From the NCBI RefSeq assembly GCF_964204645.1, contig NC_134026.1:1116001-1180000 (forward strand): DNA of 64,000 bases, given 5' to 3'. Position numbers and translations under genes: made by a program. Positions 36,256-48,600 of the stretch are shown here, piece after piece. The stretch comes from Tubulanus polymorphus. Lineage: Eukaryota > Nemertea > Palaeonemertea > Tubulaniformes > Tubulanidae. The notes under the pieces are model-generated. The model worked only from the letters and a program-made list of their open reading frames with translations. It had not been told where the DNA came from and searched no databases. The stretch's first letter is position 1. The number at the start of each line of letters is the position of its first letter.

Positions 36256-37395
36256 TTATTTTACTTCTGTCCCATCATTTACGCTGCATCTACTGTTACA
36301 CACATAGAAACCACCGAATTCTAGAGCTGATTGTGGAATGACTTGTTCATCAATTTTTGTGTAGCCGAGTAAACGCCTGCTGTATGCGGTTATAGTAGCG
36401 ATTGAATTAAATGATTCGACACAGGCGCGTGTGAATCCGTTAGCTTCAGGCCCATATAGACAGTCGCTGAATGTCGGTAGCGGCCCTGCGATCGAAATCT
36501 GTAACTTGTGCAACGGACTCCAAACAGTTATATTCAAATTTCCAGCGCAACCATCTCGATCTAAGTTCATAACCGAGTTATCCGGCCGAAAATCAAGTTC
36601 GATATCCTTCACCGGGTTCCGATAACCAATAAGGTGCCCCCGCACCGGGATAGGCCCGAAATCGACTGGGCCACCGGATCCCGCGAAACCGACACCGTCC
36701 TTTTCTCGAACCCCCTCGATCCAAAACCACGCCCGAGGAAACGATTTACCCCAATTTTTTTCCATATGAGCCACGCCTTTTCCGCGATACTCACGGACTT
36801 CGTCGCCATTACTTTCGGTCATTACGTAAGAAATAACAGGCGATCGAAGGCTGTATACGTACCAGTTCAATGGCAGAGGCAAATACGTTAACCAACTTTG
36901 GGGTCCGTATCCTTTCTCAGCCCAGGGCACCGGGCTTCCAATAGTAGCTCTGAAATTCACGTTCCCTACGGTGAAATTAAACACGGTTTTCTCGTTTGAT
37001 ACGTGAATAAAGCCGTATTCATTACTGCCCCAGGTGAAATCGGCATCGGGCGATCCGATATTTGGATCTTCTGTCACTGGTTGTCCATTTCTGACCGTTA
37101 CATCGATGCTGTCGGCCGGCGGGAACGCGTTGTACTGTTGAAGAAATCCATCCTTTTCCGTTTTTAAGAACGATATCATGGCCGGTTTCCCATTAGAAGT
37201 GGAGCCTGGCAGCACGAGTCCGAATAAAACAGCGACCGACCGAGAATTTGCCTCGTCAGTGATGCGGATATACCATCCTTCGAAAAATGGCCCTCGCCGT
37301 GGATAGACGTGAGGATCGTACAAATTTGAATTCACCAATACTGTAAATACTGAGAGGAAATAGAATGCGCGTAACGATTTCCGAGACTCCTCCAT
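36256..37395 (-). CDS. Tocopherol cyclase-like family protein, secreted, intronless
   Basis: A single uninterrupted frame of 379 aa starts at ATG 37395. A 37425 start used by automated calling would be TTG, so I reject it. Residues about 8-22 are hydrophobic (FYFLSVFTVLV), a signal peptide or anchor. The mature part opens with PRRGPFFEGWYIRI, the hallmark of the tocopherol cyclase fold (VTE1-like), and later has AHMEKNWGKSFPRAWFW, the second conserved block. N-glycosylation sequons such as NFT and NIT fit a secretory route. In plants this fold cyclises the chromanol ring; in animals the substrate is unknown and animals are not known to make vitamin E. The lack of introns contrasts with its intron-rich neighbours and could reflect retroposition or transfer from a microbe. 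Confidence 0.85.
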   Translation of the reverse strand: MEESRKSLRAFYFLSVFTVLVNSNLYDPHVYPRRGPFFEGWYIRITDEANSRSVAVLFGLVLPGSTSNGKPAMISFLKTEKDGFLQQYNAFPPADSIDVTVRNGQPVTEDPNIGSPDADFTWGSNEYGFIHVSNEKTVFNFTVGNVNFRATIGSPVPWAEKGYGPQSWLTYLPLPLNWYVYSLRSPVISYVMTESNGDEVREYRGKGVAHMEKNWGKSFPRAWFWIEGVREKDGVGFAGSGGPVDFGPIPVRGHLIGYRNPVKDIELDFRPDNSVMNLDRDGCAGNLNITVWSPLHKLQISIAGPLPTFSDCLYGPEANGFTRACVESFNSIATITAYSRRLLGYTKIDEQVIPQSALEFGGFYVCNSRCSVNDGTEVK

Positions 37396-37654
37396 TGCGA
37401 TTACTAGTTCTGTGCTGTTTATCAAAAATTCCCTATAATTTAATTTATATGTATTTAAGTAACTTACACAATCAGTTGTTCAAATAACTCGGTTCGTGTT
37501 GATTAGAGTGAGATCTTATCAAACAATATCCATTTTCGCATTGATAACAACGGTTTGGGTTGATACAGTTACGTGTCACATTCCCAACGGTATGGGTCAC
37601 GCTAATAAATATACAAACCTGAATATGGAAGTATGGAAGCCCTGAAACGATATT

Positions 37655-37740
37655 ACGAATTACGTTTTACGTTTTACGAATTACGATTTACGTTTTAATA
37701 ACGTTCTACGTTTTACAAATTACGAATTACGTTAACGATT
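37655..37740 (+). repeat. Irregular TTACGTTTTACGAA repeat
   Basis: Blocks of AATTACG and TTTTACG alternate for about 85 bp. It directly precedes (in genome order) the tRNA-like stretch and may be the tail of the same short element. Confidence 0.7.
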
Positions 37741-37754
37741 TACCATACGAGATC

Positions 37755-37840
37755 CCATCTTCACCCGTCAAGGGATTCGAACCCACTACGCTAAAGCTGT
37801 TCGCCGAACCCCTTGACCTCACGAGTCGTTGGAGTCGTTA
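37755..37840 (-). mobile_element. Possible tRNA-derived SINE head
   Basis: On the minus strand there is a B-box match (GGGTTCGAATCCC) about 30 nt after an A-box-like GAGGTCAAGGGG. No proper cloverleaf forms, so it is not a functional tRNA. The AT-rich TTACG repeat on its 3' side is compatible with a SINE tail. I give the class as tentative. Confidence 0.4.
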
Positions 37841-38603
37841 CTAGCCGACCAGAATCCGGTCGTACCAATCACAGCGCTTGTAACAAACGACTTTAGGCTT
37901 CTATTGGTTTTCCCGTTAAATGGACCAATCAGCGAACGTTTTACTGAACAAGGAAGTATTTCGCAAATCGATATATGACGACATGCGCAACAGCCCTAGT
38001 AATGAAATCACGCTTCGTGAGGCCAGGGGCTGGTAGAAGCGAGTTCGGGAGTGATACCGGACCCCTGGCAAGCGAGGATGACGAGATCCCTGCATTTCGG
38101 TATGTCGCACGGGGTCAATTCGGAGTAACGAATTACTATCAGAAGAACGAGTCGAAACGAATGTTCAAGGAATAGTAATTCCAAACTACCATTTTTTCTT
38201 TTAACTTTACCTAAAATGTCCTTATTTCTCGCTTTATGGCCACTACATGTACAACAGTTTTGAAAGACGAAGTAACTTGAATCGAATGATATCCTCTTTA
38301 TATCAGCGGCGGATTATATCTTCAATCCTTCTCCCATCATCAATAATAACATGACAAGAGAAATCCTTTTAATGTTGCCTTTATTCATATTATCAGTATT
38401 TGGTTACTGGCAAAAATTGCAAACATACAAAAACGTTGACAAAATGGCGGCGATTTATCATCTTTTCTAGTTAAACTCGGCAGCAGAGAAAAAGTCCACT
38501 GGAATTTTATGAATACAATTATTTGAGGAATAGTCGATACGCGGCCTGCTGTGGCATTTATACAATTAGCACACACATTATACTGGTTCCTATTTCAGCT
38601 GTA

Positions 38604-40577
38604 TTAACGGTATGAAAATTGCGTATAATTGCGAAATATGAGGATGTGTTCCTTCGTCGGCGATAAAGCGACTTCGACCCAGTCTTTTGACTTTATCTTA
38701 GGAGACGAACACACGATTCGATCTCCGATCGAGAACGATTTCGCCTCCCACAGCCCCGCGCCGTATTGAACGGTTAACCCGTCGTAGACGAAATACTGAG
38801 GTAATTCCTTTTCGGCGCCATTTTTATACTGAATTCGAACTTTAGGCGGATGCACCACGTTTCCCGTGTAGACACAGCCGATATTCACTAATTCACCAGG
38901 GTTGAATTTGATATAGTACGTTTTGTTGTCGTTCATTTTATGAATGTTCGTCCAGGATATGACAGACGGTTTTGCCTCGAGTGATTTCGTCTTGTCGTAA
39001 TTGGTTTCCGTGCACAAGTCCCGTTGCGTGATAAGGGAACTGTGCTTTTTCGTGTATTTCTGGGTATGCGATAACTGAACGCAAACTAACCAAGGATGTT
39101 CGCCTTTGAAATCGTTGTTGTTGATTCTTAAATTCATTTTAACGACGTTGCCTTTTTTTCTGCCCGTCGTTAGTTTGACATTTTTGAAACACGATTTTCC
39201 TTTACGCGTGAACCATTCGAACAAATTACAGGCAACACTCGCTTCTTTGCCGAACATGTATTCAGTAATCATATGCGTCACCCCGGCTCTCGGATCGAAT
39301 GATGAAACTGAAGTTTCGGCACTCCCCGTATGCAAAGTAGGCTCCGATTTGAACTTCATCTCGGCTTTAATATCGAATGTTGGCCGACCGCTTATATCCA
39401 TCGGGATATGACTGGTGAGCGTAGGCGCGTTCACTGCGTACGTTCCCGCGTCTAGACCGCCCCACGATATATAAAGTATATGTAATCCTCGACACGACTT
39501 CTTCCTCACTACGGCGGCGTATCGCATCGACTCCAAAAACTCATCGGATTTTATCGACGGTATTTTCACGCCGATCGAACACAGTTTTCCTTTTCGATCA
39601 AAGTATCCAGAAATTCCATCTTTATCTGTAATTAATCAAATCAAAAATTACCGCGAGACGTTTTGAAGACTACGATGACAGCAATAAGACACACAAATCT
39701 ACTTCTTCTAATTTGCCATTAGTTTTGTTTGAAACGATGTCCTGGTCATTCCTTTGTAAATTGTATACTAGACGCTTATTTCGGAAAAAGAAGTGAGGAT
39801 GTAATTTTCAGAATTAGTTAAATGCTTTTAGACAGAGAATCCCACATTGATTCTAACCTTATAGTCATTTCAATAGATTATATGCTTAATTTTCTTGTTA
39901 AATCGGTGCGGGATTCTCAACATATCGTCAGAGCACGGACACAAGTGTTTCACCAATCTATAGTTAAATGCTTTTTAAGTTTTCCTATTTTTTGGCTATA
40001 TACATTTCGTAGAAGTACGTAGTTCAGTGAATTTGGTGTGATACCTGTGTAATTCGGCGGATATGATCTGGAATACGAGTTGTTTGCCGCGGATGAAAAT
40101 CTCGTCAAAAATCCAGAAATGTCCGGTTTACAATAAAAACGCAGTTCAACTTTTCCCGATTTTCCTACTTTTCTCGTGGCGACGTCCAGAACCATGATAC
40201 CGGGTAAATCTGGCCTGCATTCATCGTCCGGTGTACTTCTCTGCAAAACAATTAAATTACGTTATTAGATCTCTTCTAAACTATCAAACTATATTCCTAT
40301 ATTGTTGTTGTTTGACAAATTTCAACACGATTCGATAAAACGAGAATATTATATTCTAATCAGCTTTATGTTGATCGCGATCGATTTTGTCCTATCACTC
40401 ACCCACCCGGGAAAAGGTTGCTTTCGGGCAATTGCTCTAGCGATGTAAGATCGTTTATCCCTGCATAGAAAAAAAAATGAATGCACTTACCGACAAAACA
40501 ATGGAAAGAACTAGAACGACGATAAACGCCAAAGACACGACTAAAAATATAGCGATTGATGTTCTTTTGTTTATCAT
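38604..40577 (-). CDS. Unrecognised type II membrane or secreted protein
   Basis: Three exons join in frame: 40491-40577, 40045-40240, 38604-39625 (1,305 nt, 434 aa). Exon 1 encodes MINKRTSIAIFLVV and continues into a hydrophobic stretch to about residue 28, with Lys/Arg just before it, which suits a signal anchor (type II). The rest is hydrophilic, with Cys scattered in a way typical of extracellular or lumenal domains, and sequons such as NNS and NDNKT. A segment around YYIKFNPGELVNIGCVY and another around VEVALSPTKEHILIF recur in beta-sheet-like spacing, but I cannot name a domain. I do not recognise the family. It lies on the same strand as the tocopherol-cyclase-like gene, 1.2 kb upstream of it; nothing shows a functional link. 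Confidence 0.75.
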
Positions 40578-42627
40578 TTTCAATCGTTACTGAAAACGCC
40601 TTCTTATAATTTGCGATACGTGGGACGACGTGCCCAGTGTCCAACACGCGCAACTATAGACAACGTTGATAGAGCTGTTCGAAAGATGTATGAAATGTTA
40701 GGTGCAAAGGGCATGTATTGTCTTGAATGTAATCTACTGCAGTAACTGGTACGGACGGAAACTAATTAAGCCATATCGTTTGCAAGCACGCGCAAGATTA
40801 TAAAAAAGATGTTTACTCTGAATATTATAAGGTTGATTGTAGTCATCATTAAGTAGGTCTCTCCGACCGTCTATGTAACGAGTGGATAAGTTATAAAAAC
40901 AATTGCGGGAAGGACTCATATAGTCCCCCAGCCGACGGCAAGCTTTATGATAATTCGGATCATAAAGAAACGGCAACTTTTGAGTAACTGAACTCATATC
41001 GTGTTAATGATAAATAACGATATGATAACTGATATGTTAGGATACGCGTTATGACTTAACCAAAAAGGAAACGGCTCGGACCTCCGCCTATAGGCAAGGT
41101 TCATCGTATATCTATAATTACACCGCAAATGAAATATTTTAGGGGATCTACCGGGATGGCAGTAGCCGCATTAAAACACCGACCGCCACCGACTGCGTCA
41201 TATTTTCCGACGAGATTACAAATTTTATTGCAGTTTTACAAAAGTGACCCGGCCATAATCTCTTATCTGGTATAAAACTGCTTATTACAAACAACATTAG
41301 ATTTAATCATCCAATGAAAAATGTTGCATCAACAACGTGAACGATCTATATAGTCGTGATTATCTCAACAATATTACTACATGTATCTCTAAATCATAAG
41401 TAATTGATCCACAAAAAAACAAAGAAATCTGACTTTGAAAATCTGAAACGACGCTCGATGACAATTCATCAAAGAACGGTTCTATATGTATCTCATGAAG
41501 ATTTTGGCGGTATAGAGAGTAAAGAGAGTATGGCGGTATAACGGGGTGTTTTACTCAGTGTTTGTATTGTGATGTACATTGAGAAAACCTGGCGGTAGGC
41601 GGGGTAGCGGTATATGGGAGGGCGGTATATCAGGGGTTGACTGTTAAATGTGTTTGTGTAATTCAATGCTTTTATTAGGGTTTTCTGACTTTCGTCGAAA
41701 ACCCTCTTGAAATTCTGTTGATTATTATTATTAGGGTTTTCTGACTTTCGTCAAAAACCCTCTTGAAATTCTGTTGATTATTATTATTATTATATATTTT
41801 CCGCCGATTTCGTCATCTTCATTCAGATTCGGCAACTGACAGCTTCGAAACGAAATGTATAAATTGATACTGTAATAACGGTCTCTCTGAACCAACAGAT
41901 TGTCTGAATGTACTTTCCATCCTATTTGAAACTTAAAATTACTTATTAGGTTACTGTAAATTAAGAATTGAATTGAATTGTTAGACAACAAGCACCGGCG
42001 AAATAACAGTTTGTGACGTCATTTAGTTAGTAAATAAAGGAGGGCTCCGATAATTTCCAAATCACGGGGACTATACTGGGGTTAGACCATTCAACCAAAA
42101 AGCGTATCTCAAGGTCGAAGAGAAACCAGGAAGTAAAACCCAAATTAAATATATTGATAAAAATTTAGTTTATCATGATAATTGCGCAGTACTACAGTAC
42201 CCTTTATTATCACGTGATGAGGTATGAATTATTTTTGATTTATTTGATGTACCGGTAAGTTTCGAACTGTTGGATATAGGCCCTAGAGTAGTGAATGACT
42301 TCCCCGAACACGGCTGCACACCCAAACCGGCGGAGGGCTTGTTTCACTTTCGATTTCAAGTCGAGCATGTCAAATGTACTTGAAGTAAGTGACAATTCTG
42401 GACCTTACCGTCCCCTAATTAAATTCGACGTCATGTCAGTGCAAAGAAGTTTTTTGATAAACATCGATAAGCTTTAAAATTTTAATAGGGCTTTTTTCAT
42501 CCCAAATCTGTGTATTTGTACAATGATAAAATAACATCAGGCATTGGTGGAAAGAAGCCAACAGTGTCTACTACAGACTCATGAAAAGAAAGAATCTATT
42601 TTGTAGAACGGAATAAAATTGTGAAAA
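40578..42627. other. Divergent spacer upstream of TMEM214
   Basis: It contains a 56-bp direct duplication (41674-41785) with an AGGGTTTT...AAAACCCT hairpin and TTATTATT tract. An 87-codon minus-strand frame at 40734-40997 starts with ATG but has no recognised features. CGGTATA-type short repeats occur around 41513-41635. No exon was confirmed. Confidence 0.45.
41674..41785 (+). repeat. 56-bp tandem duplication with internal hairpin
   Basis: The unit ATTAGGGTTTTCTGACTTTC, then GTC(G/A)AAAACCCTCTTGAAAT and TCTGTTGATTATTATT occurs twice, 56 bp apart. Each copy can fold on AGGGTTTT/AAAACCCT. It resembles the terminus of a DNA transposon, but no partner end was found. Confidence 0.7.
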
Positions 42628-45600
42628 ATGCCAAGCCGTGTAGCAAAAAGAAAGGGTGAACACCTAGCAAGCGACAGTAGCATCGACAGCAATAGTAGAA
42701 AGCTTATTCTCGATCAAAAATGGTTAACTATGGAAAATGGTTTGAAAAGGGTCAGTTTTGAAAAATCAATTTTACCGATCAACCAAATCATTGAATACTA
42801 ATTAATCGCTCATTTTAATCCTTATCTAACTACAGTTAGATGCTAATGAATTGAAATCGTGGATTGAACATTATCGCGACACAATGCCCGGTACGCCGTT
42901 GATTTGGCTGCGAGATTTAGTCGCGAGAATCAACCATAAACTGCAAGATATTCCAGATAGAGATCCTACATTTCATGGTTATCCAGTAGGTATGTACATG
43001 GTTATCCAGTAGGTATGTACATGGTTATCCAGTAGGTATGTACACGGTTATCCAGTAGGTATGTACATGGTTATCCAGTAGGTATGTACATGGTTATCCA
43101 GTAGGTATGTACATGGTTATCCAGTAGGTATGTACATGGTTATCCAGTAGGTATGTACACGGTTATCCAGTAGGTATGTACATGGTTATCCAGTAGGTAT
43201 GTACATGGTTATCCAGTAGGTATGTACATGGTTATCCAGTAGGTATGTACATTGTTATCCAGTAGGTATGTACATTGTTATCCAGTAGGTATGTACATGG
43301 TTATCCAGTAGGTATGTACATGGTTATCCAGTAGGTATGTACATGGTTATCCAGTAGGTATGTACATGGTTATCCAGTAGGTATGTACATGGGTCATTCT
43401 TCGATAATTGCGTACTGATGTCCCTGACTTTCAACACCATAGAAAAATTCTGAAAATGGATCAAATGAAATTCTTTTTGCGCTTTAGGGAAATTCTTGAC
43501 ACGATTGAGTTTTCTTTATGTCTAATAAGATGTATTTATTGATGGAATTAACATTTTTTTTAATCCCAGAAGGTCAAGAGGTATGTGAAAATGCTATGTC
43601 CCAGACATCTAGATTTTTTTATGCTTACATAGCAGAAAAGTTCTTAGTTTTTGCGATATTTCAGGAAATTACTATTACATGTCTAAAATCACTATAGGCC
43701 TATAGGATGGCTTTAAAAGAAATATGAAAAAAAATTCCATCCCTAAATTTTGTTCATTTCCGTCATGGCTGATTAATTGATCAATCTCCGACAAGCATGT
43801 TAACCGGATGAATGTATGCGATGTTGCCAGGTAATGGAAGGCACCATTTTCAAATCTCAGCATCAAGGGATGTCTGAAACGCTATTTTAGCTATTCTTAG
43901 GTCATTTTGCCCAGTTCAATGCTCCATACGTAAAATATAGATGCTTAACACAGAGGCCTAACGCTTCTACTTGTGGACGCCAGGTACGTTCAGGTTTTGG
44001 ATCTCCCCAAAATGATGTCATTGAAGCTTTATTTTGGTGTTTTCTGCATCTCTCATATAAACTCATGCTTTGATTGACGTGGAACATTGATACTCATTCA
44101 TGTGCAGAAGCAGCAGATCCTTGGACAGGGGTGGCTGATTTTCAGAGGGTTGGATGTAGAAATGCCATCACTTCCACTGTTTATGGTCTTCGTTTTCATT
44201 TATCTTCGTTATTATTTCTTAACTTTCAGATTATCCGCTTAATTTGCTGAAAGCTGATGTGAAAGTAGTTTTAGAAAATACAATAAAGACGACCGATCAC
44301 GGAACTTTGGAACACATTTTTGAACACTGTGTACAATGCATTATTAATCATACACAATGCGGTAAGTGTCGTTGTATACATTTAAAAAGAATTGAACTTT
44401 AAAACATTCTTTGATCCAGTGATTATTTGCTAGTTCATATTATAATACATGTATTACCGACAGCCTTGTGCAAGTGCTTGGCCTATATAGATTGGAAACA
44501 GGTTTTGGTCATGAATTAGTGATATAGATTTGAACAGTGATATCTACTTTTTATCTTGCGTAATTCCATCTGTGGTGTTTCTATTTTAGGTGAATCAAGT
44601 TTTGGTTATAGATTGGTGGTGCAAATTTTGGCTTCAGTTCATCCTGATGTCACGTTGACTTCTTTGTCGAAAGTAAGACATTTATTGGAATTGTTCGCTA
44701 GAGGTGATGAAGGATCTTTCGTAGGCTTTTCCTTTCTTTTCTTCACTCGATGTAAATATTGAGGTTTTATTTTCGTTTCTCGCATCATTTTTAACAACGC
44801 TCACAAATTTGCTAATCCAGTGGAAAAAGACTCTACAAAGTCGCCATGAACACATGAAAGGGATGTTTGGGGAGATGCTTATTTTCATACAGGGTATTAC
44901 GGTTATTATAAGCAGGGGTTTTGATACATGTATAAATCTTTATATATTGTCAATATTTTATTAGTATCTTGAACTGATGAAACACAATCAAACCAAACAA
45001 GAATTGTGTTTAGCAGTTATGTGGGCCACCGGGCAGTGTGGTTACAAAGATCTTTATTGCGGATTGCGAGGTAACTTTTTTAAATGTTGCTATCTATTAC
45101 TGATAAGCTACCGCAGCCAGTATTTCATGATACATATCGTAGAAGTGGGCTTTTAGTATTATTTAGCTGTAGCTTCTCCCGCATTTGTAGAATCTTCACT
45201 GTCTGAATTTTTGTAGATTATATTTTAAACATTTAGAATACATCTAGAGCTTTTTTCAAGCGACTCATTTTATAACTCATCATTTTGTGTATTTTGTTTT
45301 AACTAATAACACAGTGTCCGTCTCTTTATTCGATCATTCAGATTCTATCGATCACATTCTATTCTTCGAAAGGATAATCGCGTAGTTTTCATTTTCAGTA
45401 TGGTTAGCAGTTATGGTTCCGACGTTAGGTTTACCGGTGATGTCTGACTATGCCGTTTGGTATATAACCTACTTATTTGAGTAAGAAAACCACATAAAGC
45501 TCTTATATTATACTAAAAATTCTGATAATGATTTATACGATGAATTTATATTTGTAGGATGCACGGTGATGTACGGAGCGCTTACTCCTCTATCACATTC

Positions 45601-48600
45601 AGAGATTACTTTCCAATATTAGACATCATTATGTCCGGTTCATCGGCTCTATCGGGATATAACCAAAGGAAATTAGCTCATCTGTATCCGAAGATGAAAG
45701 TAAGTAAACACATCTTACACGTCAAACTATCATGATATGTCTCAGTTTTCTTCGATAGAAAAGTCTTTGTCTTCGTAGGAAATCGCATTTGGTGAACAGT
45801 CAGACGGGAAGTTGAAGAATTTTTTTCCATCATTCCTAGCTCGTATCAAAACATCAACGAGCGATACTTTCACTCATGAGGTATTTCACCTGTACCCCAG
45901 TAATAAGTTGCAGTTTCGCGATCGAATCCTGTCATTCAAAATAACTGATTCTTTGCAGTTACTCTCTTGTCTTGCCGCCTGCCTTGAAAGAGATATTGAT
46001 TGTTTCAATGTTTGGGAGAAGATGTATACCACGCATATTGAACAATCAAGGTACATTAAACTTACCGTTTATGAAAATAATCCTTGTTACTTTAGGGGGT
46101 AGGTGTTATCTTAAATCATCATTCGTCTCAATCAATCGCTTTATCTTATTTACAGCATATTCATCAATTACTTAGCCAAAAATTGGGAAACACTTTCAAA
46201 ACGAATTGATAAGACAAGGCTTCAAAAGACGTTGAATAAGTTAAGGGCATTTAAAGGTTATGAAGTAGCTGGGTATCAAAAATTCATCGAGGCATGTCAG
46301 GTGAGAAGGGATTAAAAATCAGCCGATGGCCAAACCTGAGTGAACTGTTTATGAATTAGGAATCCTTTTGATATTTCAGAATCTGAAAAATGAGATGAAT
46401 AAGAAAGTGGAATCTAATGAATCTGAAGAATCCACGAAAACACATTCACAAGACAGTAGAAAAACGTCAGTTCGTGTGATTATTATAGCAGTTTTTATCG
46501 GAGTTATTATAGGCTGTTTATTCTATGTGGGTTACAAATCATTGCCAGGTAAAAATCAGACATGAACAATTAACTTTGTGAATAGCTTCGTATCATCTTC
46601 ATTCAAACCTGTTATTTTTATCATAGAAGAGAAAGGCTGGATGGAACATGCATTCAGCGGTTTTAAAGGGTGAGTATTTCTATACATACTGCAGTTATAG
46701 CATGCTTTAAAACCTACATGTCTGTAATATAACAAGAATCCCATAATAAAAACGAGAAAATAATGTTAATTCAACATTTCGACCTTATTCTAATAGTCAT
46801 GTTCAGGAATACTGAAGATGACTATTAGTTTATAGTTAGAACGTTGAATAATCTACCAGCTCAAGGAAACATCTTTGGACTATTATTTTCTCATCTTTAT
46901 TGTGGGATTCTCGTTATATTATCGTCTCAACATGGATAGGCCTATAGTGTTTATCAATGGTGACTGAATGTCTGTATTTCGATACATGTATATTTCAGAT
47001 ATTTCCATGACAAAGTGTATGGACCACAGCGATTGACGTATTATGAAATGATGACGAATAAACTTCGAACCACCGGCGTTATTGTATGTTTTCTTTTACG
47101 ACTTCTATTGAAATGAAATGTACATAAGTATTATCTATGTATCATCTTGTATGGTTTCAGACGAAGGGAGTGTTGGACCAGATTTTTGAATGGTCAGGAA
47201 CATATTTATGGATTCTTGGTGATATGCTATCCGTGTGGCTGTCAGTGTTATTCTCATACATCGATATCATGTTTCAAAAAATAATGACATCAGTATTTTT
47301 GTAAGTATACATGTGTATTTAGCCTAAACATTAGTAATCATGTTCAATAAGTCATCAAGTTGTATTTTCCAGTATTCATATATTTTGTTTCTCTCATGCC
47401 TTTTAAATCTGTGTCGTAGTTTGTAAAGTTGTATAAACACCTAACTCGCACTAGGATTGGATGACATCCCGATTCCCTTTTACCTAATTCAATCTAGTTG
47501 CCTAAGTCGCAGGTCTGGACCACAGTTCCACAGTCGTGAGTTAAGATTTGACTCAGAGTTAAGTCATTGAAAATGAACTAATTTTAACTCAAGAGTTAAC
47601 TCATAACTGGAACTGGATCCTGATGATCTAAATTGAAATTCTTCTAGCAATAATCAAATTGATTGTTGAGATACATTTGTTTTCAGATTTGTAACTGAAA
47701 TGGTGCCAAATGCAGCAGATGCATCAATGGAATTCTTACATCCATACTACTTACGTCTCTGCGATTCTGCAATTTCTGCTGTAGAATATTTAAAACCTTA
47801 TTGCATCGAGGCTTTGAACTATACATACTCAATTCTTCAATATCTTTTACACAAGGTAACTTAAGTTAAGAATGAATCGGCGTGCACACTGGTACCTCAT
47901 TATAATCACCTCTGATACAAGGAATTATCAGTTACAGTTAAACTTGCATCAGTTTGAAAAGTTGGGACTGGCAAAATACGTCAGACAGAAAATTGAGCGT
48001 AAGTCGGATTTAGGGATATTTACTATAAAAATGAAACCTAGTTTAGATAAAGGTTGTCTGAACATAACGTTACCATCAGGAGAAAACTATAGAACCAGGC
48101 AATTATGTGACACTGTTGATCCTTTTACAAAAACTCTGAAAGGTCCAAGTTTTCCTTGGAAACAATTACAAAGATTTTAATAGGAAAATTAAGTGGTAAT
48201 TGCGGACCTACAAATTACTCCGGAGTTGTCTGATTTTCTGACTAACAGCGATCAGTCTTATGCAAGTTTGACTTCATTAGAAACCTAGAATTAGAAACCC
48301 AAATTATAAACATCATTGTGTTATAACAGTTAAATCAGTTAAGGTTTAGCCGCCTTCTGCACCTTATTAAGCTGAAACTAGTAGAAAGTGAGCGTCGTGA
48401 AGGTTCATAATAATAAATGCTATTTCTCGGGACGTGGTTTCGGTTTTATTGCCTTTACTCAAATGAATAGGTCGATACATCTTGAGAAATTGCATAGTAG
48501 ACCCCACCTTAACTTTGTTTCTGTCCATTCTGTGCCTAAACCGGTAAACCGTAATGGCTTATCACCTACAATACTGTATTTTACAATAGTCCACTGCATC

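Larger units (their letters stand above)
37396..38603. other. Spacer with AT/TACG repeats and a tRNA-like element
   Basis: It holds a TTACGTTTTACGAATTACG-type simple repeat (about 37655-37740), a tRNA-related stretch (37760-37835) and otherwise AT-rich sequence. Short open frames at 37916-38175 show no family features. The promoter of the tocopherol-cyclase-like gene should lie in its left part. Confidence 0.5.

Noticed and set aside
40734-40997. 87-codon minus-strand frame with ATG, considered as a small gene
   Set aside because: There are no recognised features or splice partners, and the length is within chance for AT-rich spacer; it is noted only in the spacer entry.
42295-42477. 60-codon frame upstream of TMEM214, considered as an extra N-terminal exon
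   Set aside because: It ends in its own stop with no donor in a fitting phase, and its sequence does not resemble the TMEM214 N-terminus.
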